The notes below the pieces were generated by a model, which saw only the letters and a list, made by a program, of their open reading frames with translations, did no database searches and was not told where the DNA came from. Below, one piece after another: positions 1-8,644 of a stretch of DNA of 37,617 nt. The stretch's first letter is position 1. The number at the start of each line of letters is the position of its first letter. Made by a program: the position numbers and the translations under genes. The stretch is from Thermoproteota archaeon (GTDB lineage: Archaea; Korarchaeota; JAOZGF01; JAOZFZ01): assembly GCA_027491455.1 (NCBI GenBank), contig JAOZFL010000182.1, forward strand, positions 1 through 37,617, read 5' to 3'.

Positions 1-165
1 TTTGCCCTTGGTTGGAAGTGTTTGGGGGTAGTGGTAACTGTGACGCCTCCCTCACTTCACGTGGAACATTAATCTAACCATGAGATATTAATTGTTGGTG
101 TGCAGAGCATATCAATTTGGTTTAAACATTTGCTTTGTCTCTTCACAGTGGATTATGGTGTAGGC

Positions 166-638
166 AGTTAACCGGTACTATTATGACTCCATAACCCCCT
201 GGTAAATGACGCTAACCATGGAATCGATGTGTTCACCCACCTGGGTCTCCGCTGCACCTCAGAAATCAATTGCTTCTCCAATCCTCATAACCCCCCCTGG
301 GGGTATTCATCGCTAAAAATTCAGTGGAGGCTTAGATCAATGGAAGAGTAAAGGTTTCTAGGTTGGAAGACAGTTAATTTTTCGATGGCAGCAATTCTAG
401 GTTTCCAGTAGCTTTCAATGTATCCACTACATGTTTCCCCTGCAATGTAAATAGCTGTGAGGAAACCCGTGATGAACAGTGTCTGCTGCAGCTAAGCGAT
501 TCTAATTAAATTTGGAATCCACCAAGTAATCCAGGTGACCAGGGGGAAACTGTTTAAACCAGTAAAATGGTTACTAGTACTACCCATCCTTTTCAACTGT
601 GTTTCATAGTGTACCGCTACGAGTAAAGAAAAAACTAT
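166..638 (-). pseudogene. Possible decayed membrane-protein gene
   Basis: On the minus strand one frame stays open from 638 down to a TGA at 321-323, apart from a single TAG. The same frame resumes after that TGA, meets another TGA, and continues to about 166. The translation before 321 is rich in aromatic and hydrophobic residues (for example ITWWIPNLI and FITGFLTAIYIAG), as expected of a membrane protein. Its arginine codons are AGA/AGG, like those of the real genes nearby. I do not recognise the family. Open runs of about 50 codons arise by chance in 1.2 kb of AT-rich DNA, so this is only a weak call. Confidence 0.25.
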
Positions 639-790
639 TCAAAGCCTCCCTCCCTTTAAATTTGAAGGATGGAGAACTTAGTAAAGGTGAATTCCAGTTA
701 ATATTGCTAAACCGTAACTTGTCTTTGGGTTTACATTTCCTTAACCATGTCCATCAATTTCTCTGAATATTATAAAGTGTTTTTCAGGGG

Positions 791-1042
791 GTGACAACGG
801 TAAATAAATATGTAAATCTGTCACTACTTGGTTTCAAGGCTATTAGCAAGGATTATGAAGAAGCATAGAGGCACAGCTGCGAAAAGTTTGAGAGGAAGCA
901 TCTTGGCAAGGGGGAAGACCAGTGGAAACTTAATGTATCTGAAAAAGGGTTAAGGCCAATGAAAACCCGGGTACAACACATGAATGATTTAAAACAAGTA
1001 GTTTAGATTTGGATGAAAGAAAACGGGTTCAAGGTAAACTAG
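791..1042 (+). pseudogene. Possible decayed coding sequence, unknown family
   Basis: Reading from GTG 791, one frame continues to a TAG at 1040-1042 with only two internal stops. The translation is charged and soluble in character, with segments such as LLGFKAISKDYEEA and RVQHMNDLKQVV. A G-rich stretch just upstream of 791 could serve as a ribosome-binding site. Arginine codons are mostly AGG. No family is recognised. It could be a relic of a mobile or viral gene, but chance open frames in non-coding DNA are not excluded. Confidence 0.25.
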
Positions 1043-1203
1043 TTCCCCTTTTTTTAGCGGTGGCAAGGTGTCCCCCTTAATTAGGTTAGCTCTTCTTTCC
1101 CTGAAACCGGGTTTCTAGGATCAATATTTTGTTCCATGTCCAATTTATAAGGGTTAAATTTTTCATCGTTGCAGAGTGAACTAGGTTTAATTTTGAGGTT
1201 TGT

Positions 1204-1779
1204 TTATGTTTTATCTGCTTCTTTTCCCCTTTGTTTTTCTTTTGACTTGCCTAGGACTTTTTTTATGTTTTCCAGGCCCATCATGTAGATTGTAAGGGCT
1301 GCTACAGCTATAGCTGTAGCTATTCTGCCTGGAACTGTTTGAGCGTACATGTAGAAGTATCCTAGTTTTGGGACCCAGTAAGTGACTTTCCCTATTATTT
1401 GGTCTCCTCTTGCAGGGCTTATGGGGGCCCATGTGTCTGGGTAGGGGTTTGTGTATTTGTTGTCTCCCTTGGTTGTAAAGTAGTATTCACCGTTTTTAAC
1501 CTCTATTTTTATGACTCTGTGAACTATTGGTTCTGGGTAAACCACTGATCTCCTTGTTTTGTATACTATGATGTCCCCTACCTTTATGTTGTTTAGAGGT
1601 GTTGTTTTAGCTATTAGTAGGTCTCCAACTTTTATGGTTGGCTCCATGGAGGGGCTTCCCACGTAGAGAACAGTTAAACCTGTTGATTGAAGTGTGAACC
1701 CTATGGTGTAGCTTAAAGCCACAGCTACAGCTACTGCTAAAGCTGTGTAGAGGATTTCCTTTTCTGCTTTTGACTGCAA
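1204..1779 (-). CDS. Signal peptidase I (archaeal/ER type, S26B)
   Basis: This is a membrane serine protease that removes signal peptides from exported preproteins at the outer face of the cytoplasmic membrane. The 191-residue product has an N-terminal membrane segment (about 9-31). The SPSMEPTI box with nucleophile Ser44 follows, then GDLLIAK, a VHRV segment giving the His used by the ER/archaeal class in place of the bacterial Lys, and a GDN..NPYPD box with the acidic residue. A second hydrophobic segment lies near 152-168 and a basic tail follows. The start is TTG, 15 bases after the Rpo12 stop, with GGAAGG ahead of it. Gene order suggests co-transcription with rpo12. Length and motifs are normal for archaeal S26B enzymes. 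Confidence 0.9.
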   Translation of the reverse strand: MQSKAEKEILYTALAVAVAVALSYTIGFTLQSTGLTVLYVGSPSMEPTIKVGDLLIAKTTPLNNIKVGDIIVYKTRRSVVYPEPIVHRVIKIEVKNGEYYFTTKGDNKYTNPYPDTWAPISPARGDQIIGKVTYWVPKLGYFYMYAQTVPGRIATAIAVAALTIYMMGLENIKKVLGKSKEKQRGKEADKT

Positions 1780-1794
1780 GTTTCAGTCGCCTTC

Positions 1795-1938
1795 CTAGAC
1801 AGCTTTCACCTTTTTCGTTATGGGTGGTCTTTTCTTTATGAAGACATGGTGTCCACAGTTTGGACATCTGAGAAGCCCAGGCATTGATTCAAGTTCCTTC
1901 ACTGAAACCTCTTTGCCGCATTTTTCACAGATATACAT
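1795..1938 (-). CDS. rpo12: DNA-directed RNA polymerase subunit Rpo12 (P)
   Basis: This 47-residue protein is the archaeal counterpart of eukaryotic Rpb12, a small zinc-binding RNA polymerase subunit that bridges the large subunits during assembly. The translation starts MYICEKCGKEV and carries a second CPNCG pair, so it has a CxxC...CxxC zinc ribbon. It ends in the family-typical segment RPPITKKVKAV. The start ATG sits six bases after GGTG. A TATA-like ACTTAAAAG lies about 65 bases upstream on the minus strand. The gene is divergent from aIF1 and is followed closely by signal peptidase. Confidence 0.9.
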   Translation of the reverse strand: MYICEKCGKEVSVKELESMPGLLRCPNCGHHVFIKKRPPITKKVKAV

Positions 1939-2024
1939 TTCCCCCACCTTTTAAAAGCTGTGCAACTCCTCGACTCTTCTCCACCCTATTTTAACCATTA
2001 AACTTTTAAGTATTTGTTTTTCAA

Positions 2025-2034
2025 TTTATAAAAT
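2025..2034 (+). promoter_or_regulatory. TATA box for aIF1
   Basis: TTTATAAAAT lies about 40-48 bases before the aIF1 ATG at 2073. That places the likely transcription start near 2052 and leaves a short leader carrying the GGTGG ribosome-binding site at 2058-2062. The position fits the archaeal TATA spacing of about 26 bases. Confidence 0.5.
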
Positions 2035-2072
2035 GTGTCCAGAATAAACGGTTGAACGGTGGACTTTGTAGG

Positions 2073-2375
2073 ATGAGCAGTATCAGTAAAAGATGGGGGC
2101 TTCCAAAAGAGCTTTTCGAAGGAGTGATTAAACAGGAGCAAATGATTTCCATTGTAGCTGAAAAGAAAAGGTTCGGTAAAATAGTTACAGTGATAAAGGG
2201 ATTGGATTACAGGGATATAGATATACAGGGGTTAGCCGCCAAGCTTAAATCTAAGCTTGCATGTGGAGGAACAGTTAAGGAAAACAACATTATTTTGCAG
2301 GGGGACCATAGGAAGAGAGCCTTTGAACTTTTGGTGAAATGGGGGTTTAACAGGGAAAACATCGAGGTTGAGTGA
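2073..2375 (+). CDS. Translation initiation factor aIF1 (SUI1 family)
   Basis: aIF1 binds the 30S P-site region and controls start-codon selection. The 100-residue product matches the SUI1/eIF1 fold throughout: GLPKELFEGVIKQEQ at the N-terminus, KRFGKIVTVIKGLD, and the hallmark LKSKLACGGTVKENNIILQGDHR, followed by a C-terminal helix. An in-frame TTG exists at 2052. The ATG at 2073 is preferred because the family begins at this point and a GGTGG lies 10 bases upstream. The gene is divergent from rpo12 and convergent with tfb, with 35 bases between the stops. Confidence 0.92.
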   Translation: MSSISKRWGLPKELFEGVIKQEQMISIVAEKKRFGKIVTVIKGLDYRDIDIQGLAAKLKSKLACGGTVKENNIILQGDHRKRAFELLVKWGFNRENIEVE

Positions 2376-2410
2376 CCACTAAAACAAGTTGAGAAATAAA
2401 CAGAGCAGTT

Positions 2411-3382
2411 TTATTTCGGGGAATATTCTTTTCTAACATCTTCAATGAATTCTTTTAACCCCTTTTTCAGGTTTTTATACCTGTTCCTAACCGTGACCTC
2501 TGTTACCCCTGCATATTCAGCTAGGCTCCTCTGAGTTCTTCTCTCCTTTAAAAGTCTGCATGAAAGGTAAACAGCAGCTGCAGATGTACCTATAGGGTCT
2601 TTACCTATAGCTAACCTCTTTTTCTTTGCTTCCTGAATTATTTTAATCGCAACGGTTTCAACCCTTGCAGGGAGCCTAAGCTTTGCACATAAACTTGGAA
2701 TATAGGATGCTGGGTCAGCTGGCAATATCTTTATGTCCATTTTCCTCATGAGGAGCCTTGCACTTTTACCCAGTTCCTTTTCCTTTATGGCAAAGGCATC
2801 TGAAATGTCCCTTAAAGGCCTTGGAACCCCGAGTTTCCTGCAGGCAATGTAAACTGCACCAGCTATCATTGGAACAACGCTTCTCCCCTTTATCAAGTCT
2901 TTTTCAAGGGCGAAACTGTAAAGCTTCATAGCTTCCTCTTTAATGTAGTTTGGCAAGGTTAAAATCGGTGAAACTTCATCGAGAACCTGGCTTGCCTTCA
3001 CAAAGTTCCTCCTTCTAGAAGTGTAAACCTTTGTTCTGCTATCCATTTTCTTAAGTCTTTGAACAAGTAGGGGATCCTTTATTTTCCCCTTGCTATACTC
3101 TGAACTGTTAACTGATATAATGGTGTTAATCCCTAAGTCGAGAACCTTGCTTGAAATAGGTGGACCTACCCTTATCTTCCCAGAGTCCTCAGAACCGAAA
3201 ACCCTGTACTCAGGCCCTGAATCAATGATTTTATCGTTTACCACTGTTCCACATTTACTGCAAATAATTTTTCCTTCCTTGTCGTTTCTGAAGAAGTTCC
3301 TCCTGTCAGCACCACAATAGGGACACCTAGAAGACTCCTTCACTATTCCACCCTCAACAGGGCTTTCTTCTCCCCCAGACAA
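2411..3382 (-). CDS. tfb: Transcription initiation factor IIB (TFB)
   Basis: TFB recruits RNA polymerase to TBP-TATA complexes and sets promoter direction. The 323-residue protein has the N-terminal zinc ribbon (CPYC about 21-24 and CSKC about 42-45). Next comes the B-reader/linker segment with SGPEYRVF and DSGKIRVGPP, then two cyclin-like repeats (about 125-215 and 225-315). The C-terminal repeat carries an HTH for BRE contact. Length is typical. Translation starts at TTG 3382 with GGTG exactly seven bases before it. An AT-rich TATA (AATATTTATAAATTG on the minus strand, 3443-3457) fits its own promoter, although the rhomboid gene lies upstream on the same strand. Confidence 0.95.
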   Translation of the reverse strand: MSGGEESPVEGGIVKESSRCPYCGADRRNFFRNDKEGKIICSKCGTVVNDKIIDSGPEYRVFGSEDSGKIRVGPPISSKVLDLGINTIISVNSSEYSKGKIKDPLLVQRLKKMDSRTKVYTSRRRNFVKASQVLDEVSPILTLPNYIKEEAMKLYSFALEKDLIKGRSVVPMIAGAVYIACRKLGVPRPLRDISDAFAIKEKELGKSARLLMRKMDIKILPADPASYIPSLCAKLRLPARVETVAIKIIQEAKKKRLAIGKDPIGTSAAAVYLSCRLLKERRTQRSLAEYAGVTEVTVRNRYKNLKKGLKEFIEDVRKEYSPK

Positions 3383-3442
3383 GTAGAAACACCATGAAAA
3401 ACGGAAAACTCACCCCTTTAAGGGAGGACGGCGAACAGAGAC

Positions 3443-3457
3443 AATTTATAAATATTA
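3443..3457 (-). promoter_or_regulatory. TATA box for tfb
   Basis: On the minus strand the AT-rich block with core ATTTATAAA lies about 60-75 bases ahead of the TFB start codon. A start of transcription about 26 bases downstream would leave a leader of roughly 40 bases with two G-rich ribosome-binding sites, GGGGTG and GGTG. Confidence 0.45.
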
Positions 3458-3517
3458 CTGTAACATTTAAAAAAATTCCCTTTTCCAATCACAGAGAAAT
3501 GTTCCTTAGAACTTTAA

Positions 3518-3541
3518 AAGACAAATAAAAAAGAAAAGAAA
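3518..3541 (-). terminator. T-rich terminator after rhomboid gene
   Basis: Immediately after the rhomboid stop codon the minus strand runs through a pyrimidine tract (TTTCTTTTCTTTTTTATTTG). T-rich tracts without a hairpin terminate archaeal RNA polymerase, so this is a plausible terminator separating the rhomboid gene from tfb. Confidence 0.35.
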
Positions 3542-4156
3542 TTAAATGTTAAGGAAAGTGGAAACAAAGTAACCTGTCAGGAAACCGAAGAAATGAGCTG
3601 GAACATTTATACCGGGTAAACCTCCCCCTAAAACCAGGAAGACAGCAACAGCTAAGTCAAGTTTCCATTCCATGCCATGAACCCTTTTATACCTGAAAAC
3701 CCCGCCGAAAACCCCAAGTATAGATGCAGATGCACCTGCACTGTAGACCTTGGGGGAAATCGCAGAGGATAAAATGTTAGCTGCTAAACCAGAGATAAAA
3801 AACGTTAAAAAAGAAGCCTTTACCGATGAGACATGTTCATAGAAAACCCCGAAGAAGTAAAGGGCTAGCAAATTGAAGAAAAGGTGAAATACATTGAGAT
3901 GCGTGAAGATCGAGGTTAAAATAACCCAGGGTTTCCCATGGGTGAAACTGAACCAGTTCATTGAAAGTGAACGCACAGCTTCCCATGGAAGGGAAAGGAA
4001 AAAGGAGGGATATGAAAAGGAGAAATAGGTGAAGACACAGATCGAAAAAATTAAACTTGTAAACAAAGCCCCTTTCTCCCTGTAGAGGATGAAACCAGTT
4101 GAAAAAGAAATAATAAGGGCTAAAAACGAAGGCAAAAGAGAAAATAAACTGTTCAA
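3542..4156 (-). CDS. Rhomboid-family intramembrane serine protease
   Basis: Rhomboids cleave transmembrane substrates within the bilayer. The product (about 204 residues from this start) is almost wholly hydrophobic with about six membrane segments. It has the expected signatures in order: HLNVFHLFFNLLALYFFG (the HxxxN loop and helix), GASASILG with the nucleophilic Ser of GxSx, and AHFFGFLTGYF with the catalytic His. The start is a choice between TTG 4180, ATG 4162 and TTG 4156. I favour 4156 because GGTG lies exactly seven bases upstream, as at several other genes here. It is convergent with the TnpB relic and upstream of tfb. Substrates are unknown. Confidence 0.85.
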   Translation of the reverse strand: MNSLFSLLPSFLALIISFSTGFILYREKGALFTSLIFSICVFTYFSFSYPSFFLSLPWEAVRSLSMNWFSFTHGKPWVILTSIFTHLNVFHLFFNLLALYFFGVFYEHVSSVKASFLTFFISGLAANILSSAISPKVYSAGASASILGVFGGVFRYKRVHGMEWKLDLAVAVFLVLGGGLPGINVPAHFFGFLTGYFVSTFLNI

Positions 4157-4339
4157 GTCCATGCACCAAACAGAGATCAACGTGACTACATGTATTAACC
4201 AATGGATTTTAAGATTTTAACCCTTTACATAAAGGTCAGCGAGGAAAACCCCCCTCTACTTTAGTGGAGAGATGAATCGCTGTTAAGAATGAAAATGGAA
4301 ACATATCTATAAAAAGTTGACACCATGTAAAGACTTCAA

Positions 4340-5450
4340 TTTGAGAGAGACAGATTTAAATGGCCAGAGGAAATAGTAGAGTTAATTTTCTCCCTGAATA
4401 CTTTAAGTAAAGAGTGAATAACGAAGTTAAAGACATAGAAGAAATTTATCAGGGGGAACCTTGGAAAGGTAAACTAGCAAAACACATTTAGATCAACCCC
4501 TCTGGCTACTGGAAGAACCTCAGAAGAGGTGGAAGAGCGTTGAGAATCCTTATCAGATGTGATTGCTATAAGCTAAGAGGTAATGTGTTAAAGTTACCAT
4601 TTGGTTTAAAAATAAAATGAGAGGGGAGAAACAGATGGATAGGGAAGCAAAGACGTTTAGAAACCATCCATGATGAACTATCCAAGTCATGGTATGCCTT
4701 CCAACCTGTATCGGTGAATCCGATGCATCAACCAATTGAGGATTAGAAGACACATGTTGACTTAGGTGTTGCGAATCTAATAAAAGCTTGGATTAAGGGG
4801 GATAGTAAAGCTACAATCTACTCCAACAGAATGTTGTTGGCAGACTGATGGTATTGGACTAAGCAAATAGCTGAACATCAATCCGTGTTAAGGAAGGTAA
4901 ACCACAAACACACATCTAAGAGGTTGAGGAAACTCTACTGCAAACAGAAAAGAAGGCTTAGGCATGCAGTAAACACCCTTGTTTACAGGTTCATCGAAGC
5001 CTGCTGGTTGAAGGAGGTATCAGAAATCATAATGGGTGATTTAAATGGGATTAGAGAAACAACGACAAGGGGAAGAAGACGAATTCAACGGTTCACAACT
5101 TTTAGAGTCATAGATACTTGGTGGAGGGGATAAAGATAACAGCGGAGAACCATGGCGTTCAGGTTAAGTCGAGAAATGAAGCATACACATCAATAACATG
5201 CAGTCTCTGCGGGGAAAGACATAGAAATAGACATAGGTATAGGGGTTTGTACACCTGCAAAACCTTTAACAAGGTGACGAATGCCAATGTTAATGTAGTT
5301 GTAAACATGATTGATAATTCTGAGCCATTCGGTAGGGATAACTGGGTGATGGCAAACCCATCGGTTGTTAAAGCAACCGTGAAACCCTCTAACCCTTTTA
5401 GGGGTAGAGAATATGCCAAAATTAAAAGTTTTCCATCGGTAAAGGTATAA
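4340..5450 (+). pseudogene. tnpB: Decayed IS605-type TnpB (OrfB) gene
   Basis: This is the relic of a TnpB RNA-guided nuclease of an IS200/IS605-type transposon. Frame 1 gives GYWKNLRRGGRALRIL, KLPFGLKIK, KQRRLETIHDELSKSWYAF and QPVSVNP. It then reaches the RuvC-I segment VDLGVANLIKAW (near 4758-4793), the long helical RLRKLYCKQKRRLRHAVN region, and EIIMGDLNGIRE (RuvC-II). In-frame stops occur at about 4408, 4480, 4618, 4744 and 4846. A frameshift near 5118-5130 leads into the C-terminal zinc finger ITCSLCGERH...YTCK. The second pair of that finger has lost a Cys, and the usual Asp of the RuvC-III segment (here NANVNVVVNM) is Asn. The element is not functional. No TnpA gene, clear ends or guide RNA were identified. 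Confidence 0.9.
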
Positions 5451-5469
5451 AGTGGTAGGGTGAAAAACA

Positions 5470-6996
5470 GTGAAGCTTGACTTCAAGGAAAAATCACCTG
5501 CAGATTTCTTCTCGGAAAACATGGATGTATGCGGCTTCGACAACCCAATAAGAGCTATCTACACAGCTGTAAGGGAACTCCTGGAAAACAGTTTAGATGC
5601 ATGTGAAGCCGCAGATGTACTTCCAAAGGTGAACTTAGAGATAAGGAAAGAAGGAGAAGGGATATACGTGATAAGGATAGAGGACAACGGGCCAGGTATC
5701 CCCCCTGAACATGTACCTGAAAGCTTCGGAAAAATTTTTTATTCATCTAAATACGTTATGAAACAGCAGAGGGGAAGATTCGGGATGGGAGGAACAATGG
5801 CTGTTATGTATGGACAAATAACAACTCAGAGACCAGTCCACATAGTCTCAATGACTGAGAAACAAATCGCAGATTTAAAAATTAAAATAGATATAATAAG
5901 GAACTCACCTATAACTGAACCTGAAAACATATGGAAAGCAGTTAAACCCAATGACACAGGGAAACAAGGAACAACCATAGAGTTAACCCTTGAAGGAAAC
6001 TATCAAAGGGCAAGAGAAAAAATCCTGGAGTACATAAAGCAAACAGCCATGATAGCGCCCTACGCAGAGATTTCCTTCACTGAGCCGGATGGATCTAAAC
6101 ATCTGTATAAGAGAGAAGTAGAGTATCTTCCACCCATCCCGAAAGAAGCAAAGCCTCACCCCCGAGGAGTAAACCTTGAACTGTTCAGGAGACTCATGGC
6201 CAAAGACCCGAGAAGCAAAGTTTCAAATTTCCTGGTTAAGGCTTTCCAGTCAATAGGGAGGAAAACAAGTCTAGAAGTACTTGGCAAAGCCGATGTGAAC
6301 CCGGATAAAAGAGTGAATAAACTTGGATCAGAGGAGATAAGGAGAATTGTTAAATCTCTCAGGAAACACAAAGGGTTCAGGCCGCCAGATGCCTCTTCCC
6401 TTGCCCCAATGGGAGAAGAAATGTTTGAAGCAGGTATAAAAAGGGTTCTGAAAAGTGAATTCGTTAAATGCATCCAAAGACCCCCAAAGGCATACGAGGG
6501 AAACCCCTTCATAGTTGAAGTAGCAATTGCATATGGAGGAGAAATAAAGGTGAAAGAGGGAGAAATAAAACTTTACAGGTTCGCTAACAGAATACCTCTC
6601 CTATACGATGAATGGAACGATGTTTCAACACGTGTCCTAAAAAGGATAAATTGGAAAAGATACGGGGTGAAACCAGGGGACCCCTTCGCTGTTTTCGTCC
6701 ATATATGCTCCACTAATATCCCCTATAAAACCCTTGGAAAGGAATACATAGCCAATAAACCCGAGATAAGAAGGGAAATCTACATGGGAGTGCTTCAAGT
6801 AGCAAGAGAAATGAGGAACTACTTGAACAAATTAGAGAGGAAAAAGAAAACGGAGAAAGCACTTAAAACCTTCATGAAATACGCTGAAACCCTTACATCT
6901 CTCCTTTCAGAGGCAGTTGAAGGAATAAACCAAGATGAAATTAAAGGTAAACTCAGAGAAATAATAGTTGAAAGATTAAAGGTGAATGAACAATGA
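5470..6996 (+). CDS. top6B: DNA topoisomerase VI subunit B
   Basis: Top6B is the ATPase subunit of the type IIB topoisomerase, which relaxes and decatenates DNA. The 508-residue protein has the GHKL Bergerat fold: the ELLENSLDA motif with the Mg-binding Asn, EDNGPGIP and GRFGMGG. The family's FGKIFYSSKY segment, an H2TH region (about 225-310) and a transducer domain with the switch lysine region follow. It lacks the extra C-terminal Ig-like domain found in some archaea. The start is GTG 5470, with GGTG seven bases before it. Its stop overlaps the top6A start (ATGA), implying translational coupling. The decayed TnpB gene ends only 20 bases upstream, so the promoter must lie inside transposon-derived DNA or close to the start. 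Confidence 0.96.
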   Translation: MKLDFKEKSPADFFSENMDVCGFDNPIRAIYTAVRELLENSLDACEAADVLPKVNLEIRKEGEGIYVIRIEDNGPGIPPEHVPESFGKIFYSSKYVMKQQRGRFGMGGTMAVMYGQITTQRPVHIVSMTEKQIADLKIKIDIIRNSPITEPENIWKAVKPNDTGKQGTTIELTLEGNYQRAREKILEYIKQTAMIAPYAEISFTEPDGSKHLYKREVEYLPPIPKEAKPHPRGVNLELFRRLMAKDPRSKVSNFLVKAFQSIGRKTSLEVLGKADVNPDKRVNKLGSEEIRRIVKSLRKHKGFRPPDASSLAPMGEEMFEAGIKRVLKSEFVKCIQRPPKAYEGNPFIVEVAIAYGGEIKVKEGEIKLYRFANRIPLLYDEWNDVSTRVLKRINWKRYGVKPGDPFAVFVHICSTNIPYKTLGKEYIANKPEIRREIYMGVLQVAREMRNYLNKLERKKKTEKALKTFMKYAETLTSLLSEAVEGINQDEIKGKLREIIVERLKVNEQ

Positions 6997-8090
6997 AAAA
7001 AGAAGAATACATTGTTTTAGCTGGCAAAGTTGAAAAAGAGAAACTTCTCAAGAAAATACTAGGCGAAGTTTTCCATAGAATACTTAAACAAATAAGTCAA
7101 GGGGAAAACCCTTCTCTTGAGATACCGGCTAGGAGAAAAGAATCCATAGTATATGATGAGGAGAGAGACATCATACTCCTCAAGAGAATCCTGATGAAAA
7201 GAGACTTCCTGAACATGAAAAACGTCAGGAAATTCACCCAGACAGTGGCTATAGGTGCAACAATGACAGAACTCCTTAAAAGACAAATACACGCCCAGTT
7301 AAGGGACATATTTTACAACAGAGCCTATCTCTTCGAGACTCAAAGCGAATCAGACTCCATAATAGAGGACATAGCCGCGATGATGGGAGTGTACAGGGAA
7401 AACCTTGGAGTAATAGCAAGTGCAAAAGGAGTTTGCGTAGGAGAAGTGAAAATAAGGGACAGAGGAGACATCATAGACTGTTCAAGGCTAGGCACAGGTG
7501 GATGGTCTATAACCCCCCTGGTAGATGAAGTAACATTCATCGACCACAAAGCAGAGTTCGCCCTTGTAATAGAGAAAGATGCAGCTTTCTTTAGACTTGT
7601 AGAAGATAAATTCTGGAGGAAACATAGATGCATACTTGTAACTGGAAAAGGACAGGCAGACATAGCCACGAGAAGATTTGTTAAAAGGATTAGAGAGGAA
7701 CTAGGCCTACCAGTTTACCTATTAGTTGACAGCGACCCATACGGGTTCTACATAGCAAGCGTCTATAAAAGGGGATCCATAAAAATGTCCTTCGACTCCC
7801 TGAGACTCTCAACAAAAGACGCTAAATTACTGGGTCTCCTACCAAGCGACTTAGACAAATACAAGGTTCCAAGCTATGCAAGACTTAAAATGAATGAAGC
7901 AGACCTCAAAAGACTCATGGAGATAAAGAACTACCCATGGTTCAAAGATGAAAAATACCAAAAAGAATTTGAAATAATGCTTAGGACGAAGCAAAAGGCA
8001 GAGCTTCAAGCCCTCTGCTCAAAAAACCTAACTTTCCTCTCAGACATATACCTACCCAGGAAAATTAAAGGGGAAGACTGGTTAAGCTAG
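6993..8090 (+). CDS. top6A: DNA topoisomerase VI subunit A (Spo11 homologue)
   Basis: This subunit makes the double-strand cut through a 5'-phosphotyrosyl link. The 365-residue product has a CAP/winged-helix domain with the catalytic LRDIFYN motif (Tyr108). A Toprim domain follows, with the VIEKDAAF acidic residue and the LVDSDPYGFYI DxD motif. The length is usual for archaeal Top6A. The ATG overlaps the top6B stop by four bases, so the two subunits are made in a coupled operon. Its end overlaps the convergent dephospho-CoA kinase by four bases. Confidence 0.96.
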   Translation: MKKEEYIVLAGKVEKEKLLKKILGEVFHRILKQISQGENPSLEIPARRKESIVYDEERDIILLKRILMKRDFLNMKNVRKFTQTVAIGATMTELLKRQIHAQLRDIFYNRAYLFETQSESDSIIEDIAAMMGVYRENLGVIASAKGVCVGEVKIRDRGDIIDCSRLGTGGWSITPLVDEVTFIDHKAEFALVIEKDAAFFRLVEDKFWRKHRCILVTGKGQADIATRRFVKRIREELGLPVYLLVDSDPYGFYIASVYKRGSIKMSFDSLRLSTKDAKLLGLLPSDLDKYKVPSYARLKMNEADLKRLMEIKNYPWFKDEKYQKEFEIMLRTKQKAELQALCSKNLTFLSDIYLPRKIKGEDWLS

Positions 8091-8605
8091 AAACCAACAT
8101 CGAATAAGGATAAAAGCTCAAAAGCTCTTTTCTTGGCTTCAAACGTTACTTCAACTAGGACTACACCTACACCGGGTTGACCGTAAAGTACTTTGTCACC
8201 GAAATCCCCTAGTATCACAAATGGAAATCCCATAAGGTCCTCTTCACCTTCAACGAAAAGACAAACCCTTAAACCCGACTTAGCTATTTTAAGCGCCTCC
8301 CTAACAGCTCTCCAAGCACGTGAAGACACTGTTCCCCTAGGATTAACCACTTTAATTCCCCAGTAAGTTGAAGGAGGCTTAAAATTAAACTTCTCCCTTT
8401 CAACTCTTCCATCAACAACCATTACATGTGGATACAAACCGTTTTCAACAGCTGAACAAGAAACAAAATCCCCAACTGTTACAAAGAAGGACTTGCTTAG
8501 TAAAGCCTTAAAGGACCTGTAATCCCCTTTAACCACTCCCTTAGGCTTCTTTATTTCAAGGTCAAGGAAAGGACATGAAACAACCAGGTCCATGAAAACA
8601 TGCAA
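8087..8605 (-). CDS. GTP-dependent dephospho-CoA kinase (DUF359)
   Basis: Archaeal enzyme of the UPF0218/DUF359 family, which uses GTP to phosphorylate dephospho-CoA in the last step of coenzyme A synthesis. The 172-residue sequence shows the family landmarks: TVGDFVS near residue 43, VVDGRVERE, NPRGTVS, VEGEEDLMGFPFVILGDFGDKVLYGQPG, and a C-terminal helix. The start could be TTG 8605 or ATG 8593, and neither has a clear ribosome-binding site. It lies 39 bases downstream of psmB on the same strand, probably in one transcript, and converges with top6A. Confidence 0.85.
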   Translation of the reverse strand: MHVFMDLVVSCPFLDLEIKKPKGVVKGDYRSFKALLSKSFFVTVGDFVSCSAVENGLYPHVMVVDGRVEREKFNFKPPSTYWGIKVVNPRGTVSSRAWRAVREALKIAKSGLRVCLFVEGEEDLMGFPFVILGDFGDKVLYGQPGVGVVLVEVTFEAKKRAFELLSLFDVGF

Positions 8606-8644
8606 AGGTTTTCAACCCATGGTTTGAAAAGGAAACCCTTTAAA

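Larger units (their letters stand above)
1..1203. other. Gene-poor left end with possible decayed reading frames
   Basis: No intact gene can be supported here. Frame 1 is open from base 1 to a TAA at 67-69 and could be the last 22 codons of a gene starting outside the window. Two further stretches read like decayed coding sequence and are listed separately (minus 166-638 and plus 791-1042). A C-run/G-run block lies around 289-304, and a shorter copy of 'ataacccc' plus 'ctgg' lies near 191-202. I see no rRNA, tRNA, CRISPR repeat or recognisable transposon end. Confidence 0.6.

Noticed and set aside
1-69. Tail of a TnpB-like protein (frame 1, ...VVVTVTPPSLHVEH)
   Set aside because: Only 22 codons are visible and no catalytic motif is included, so the assignment cannot be supported.
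289-304. C7-T-G5 block as a possible hairpin or GC-rich RNA
   Set aside because: It is a single short palindrome with no surrounding structure, and no RNase P or SRP RNA sequence is nearby.
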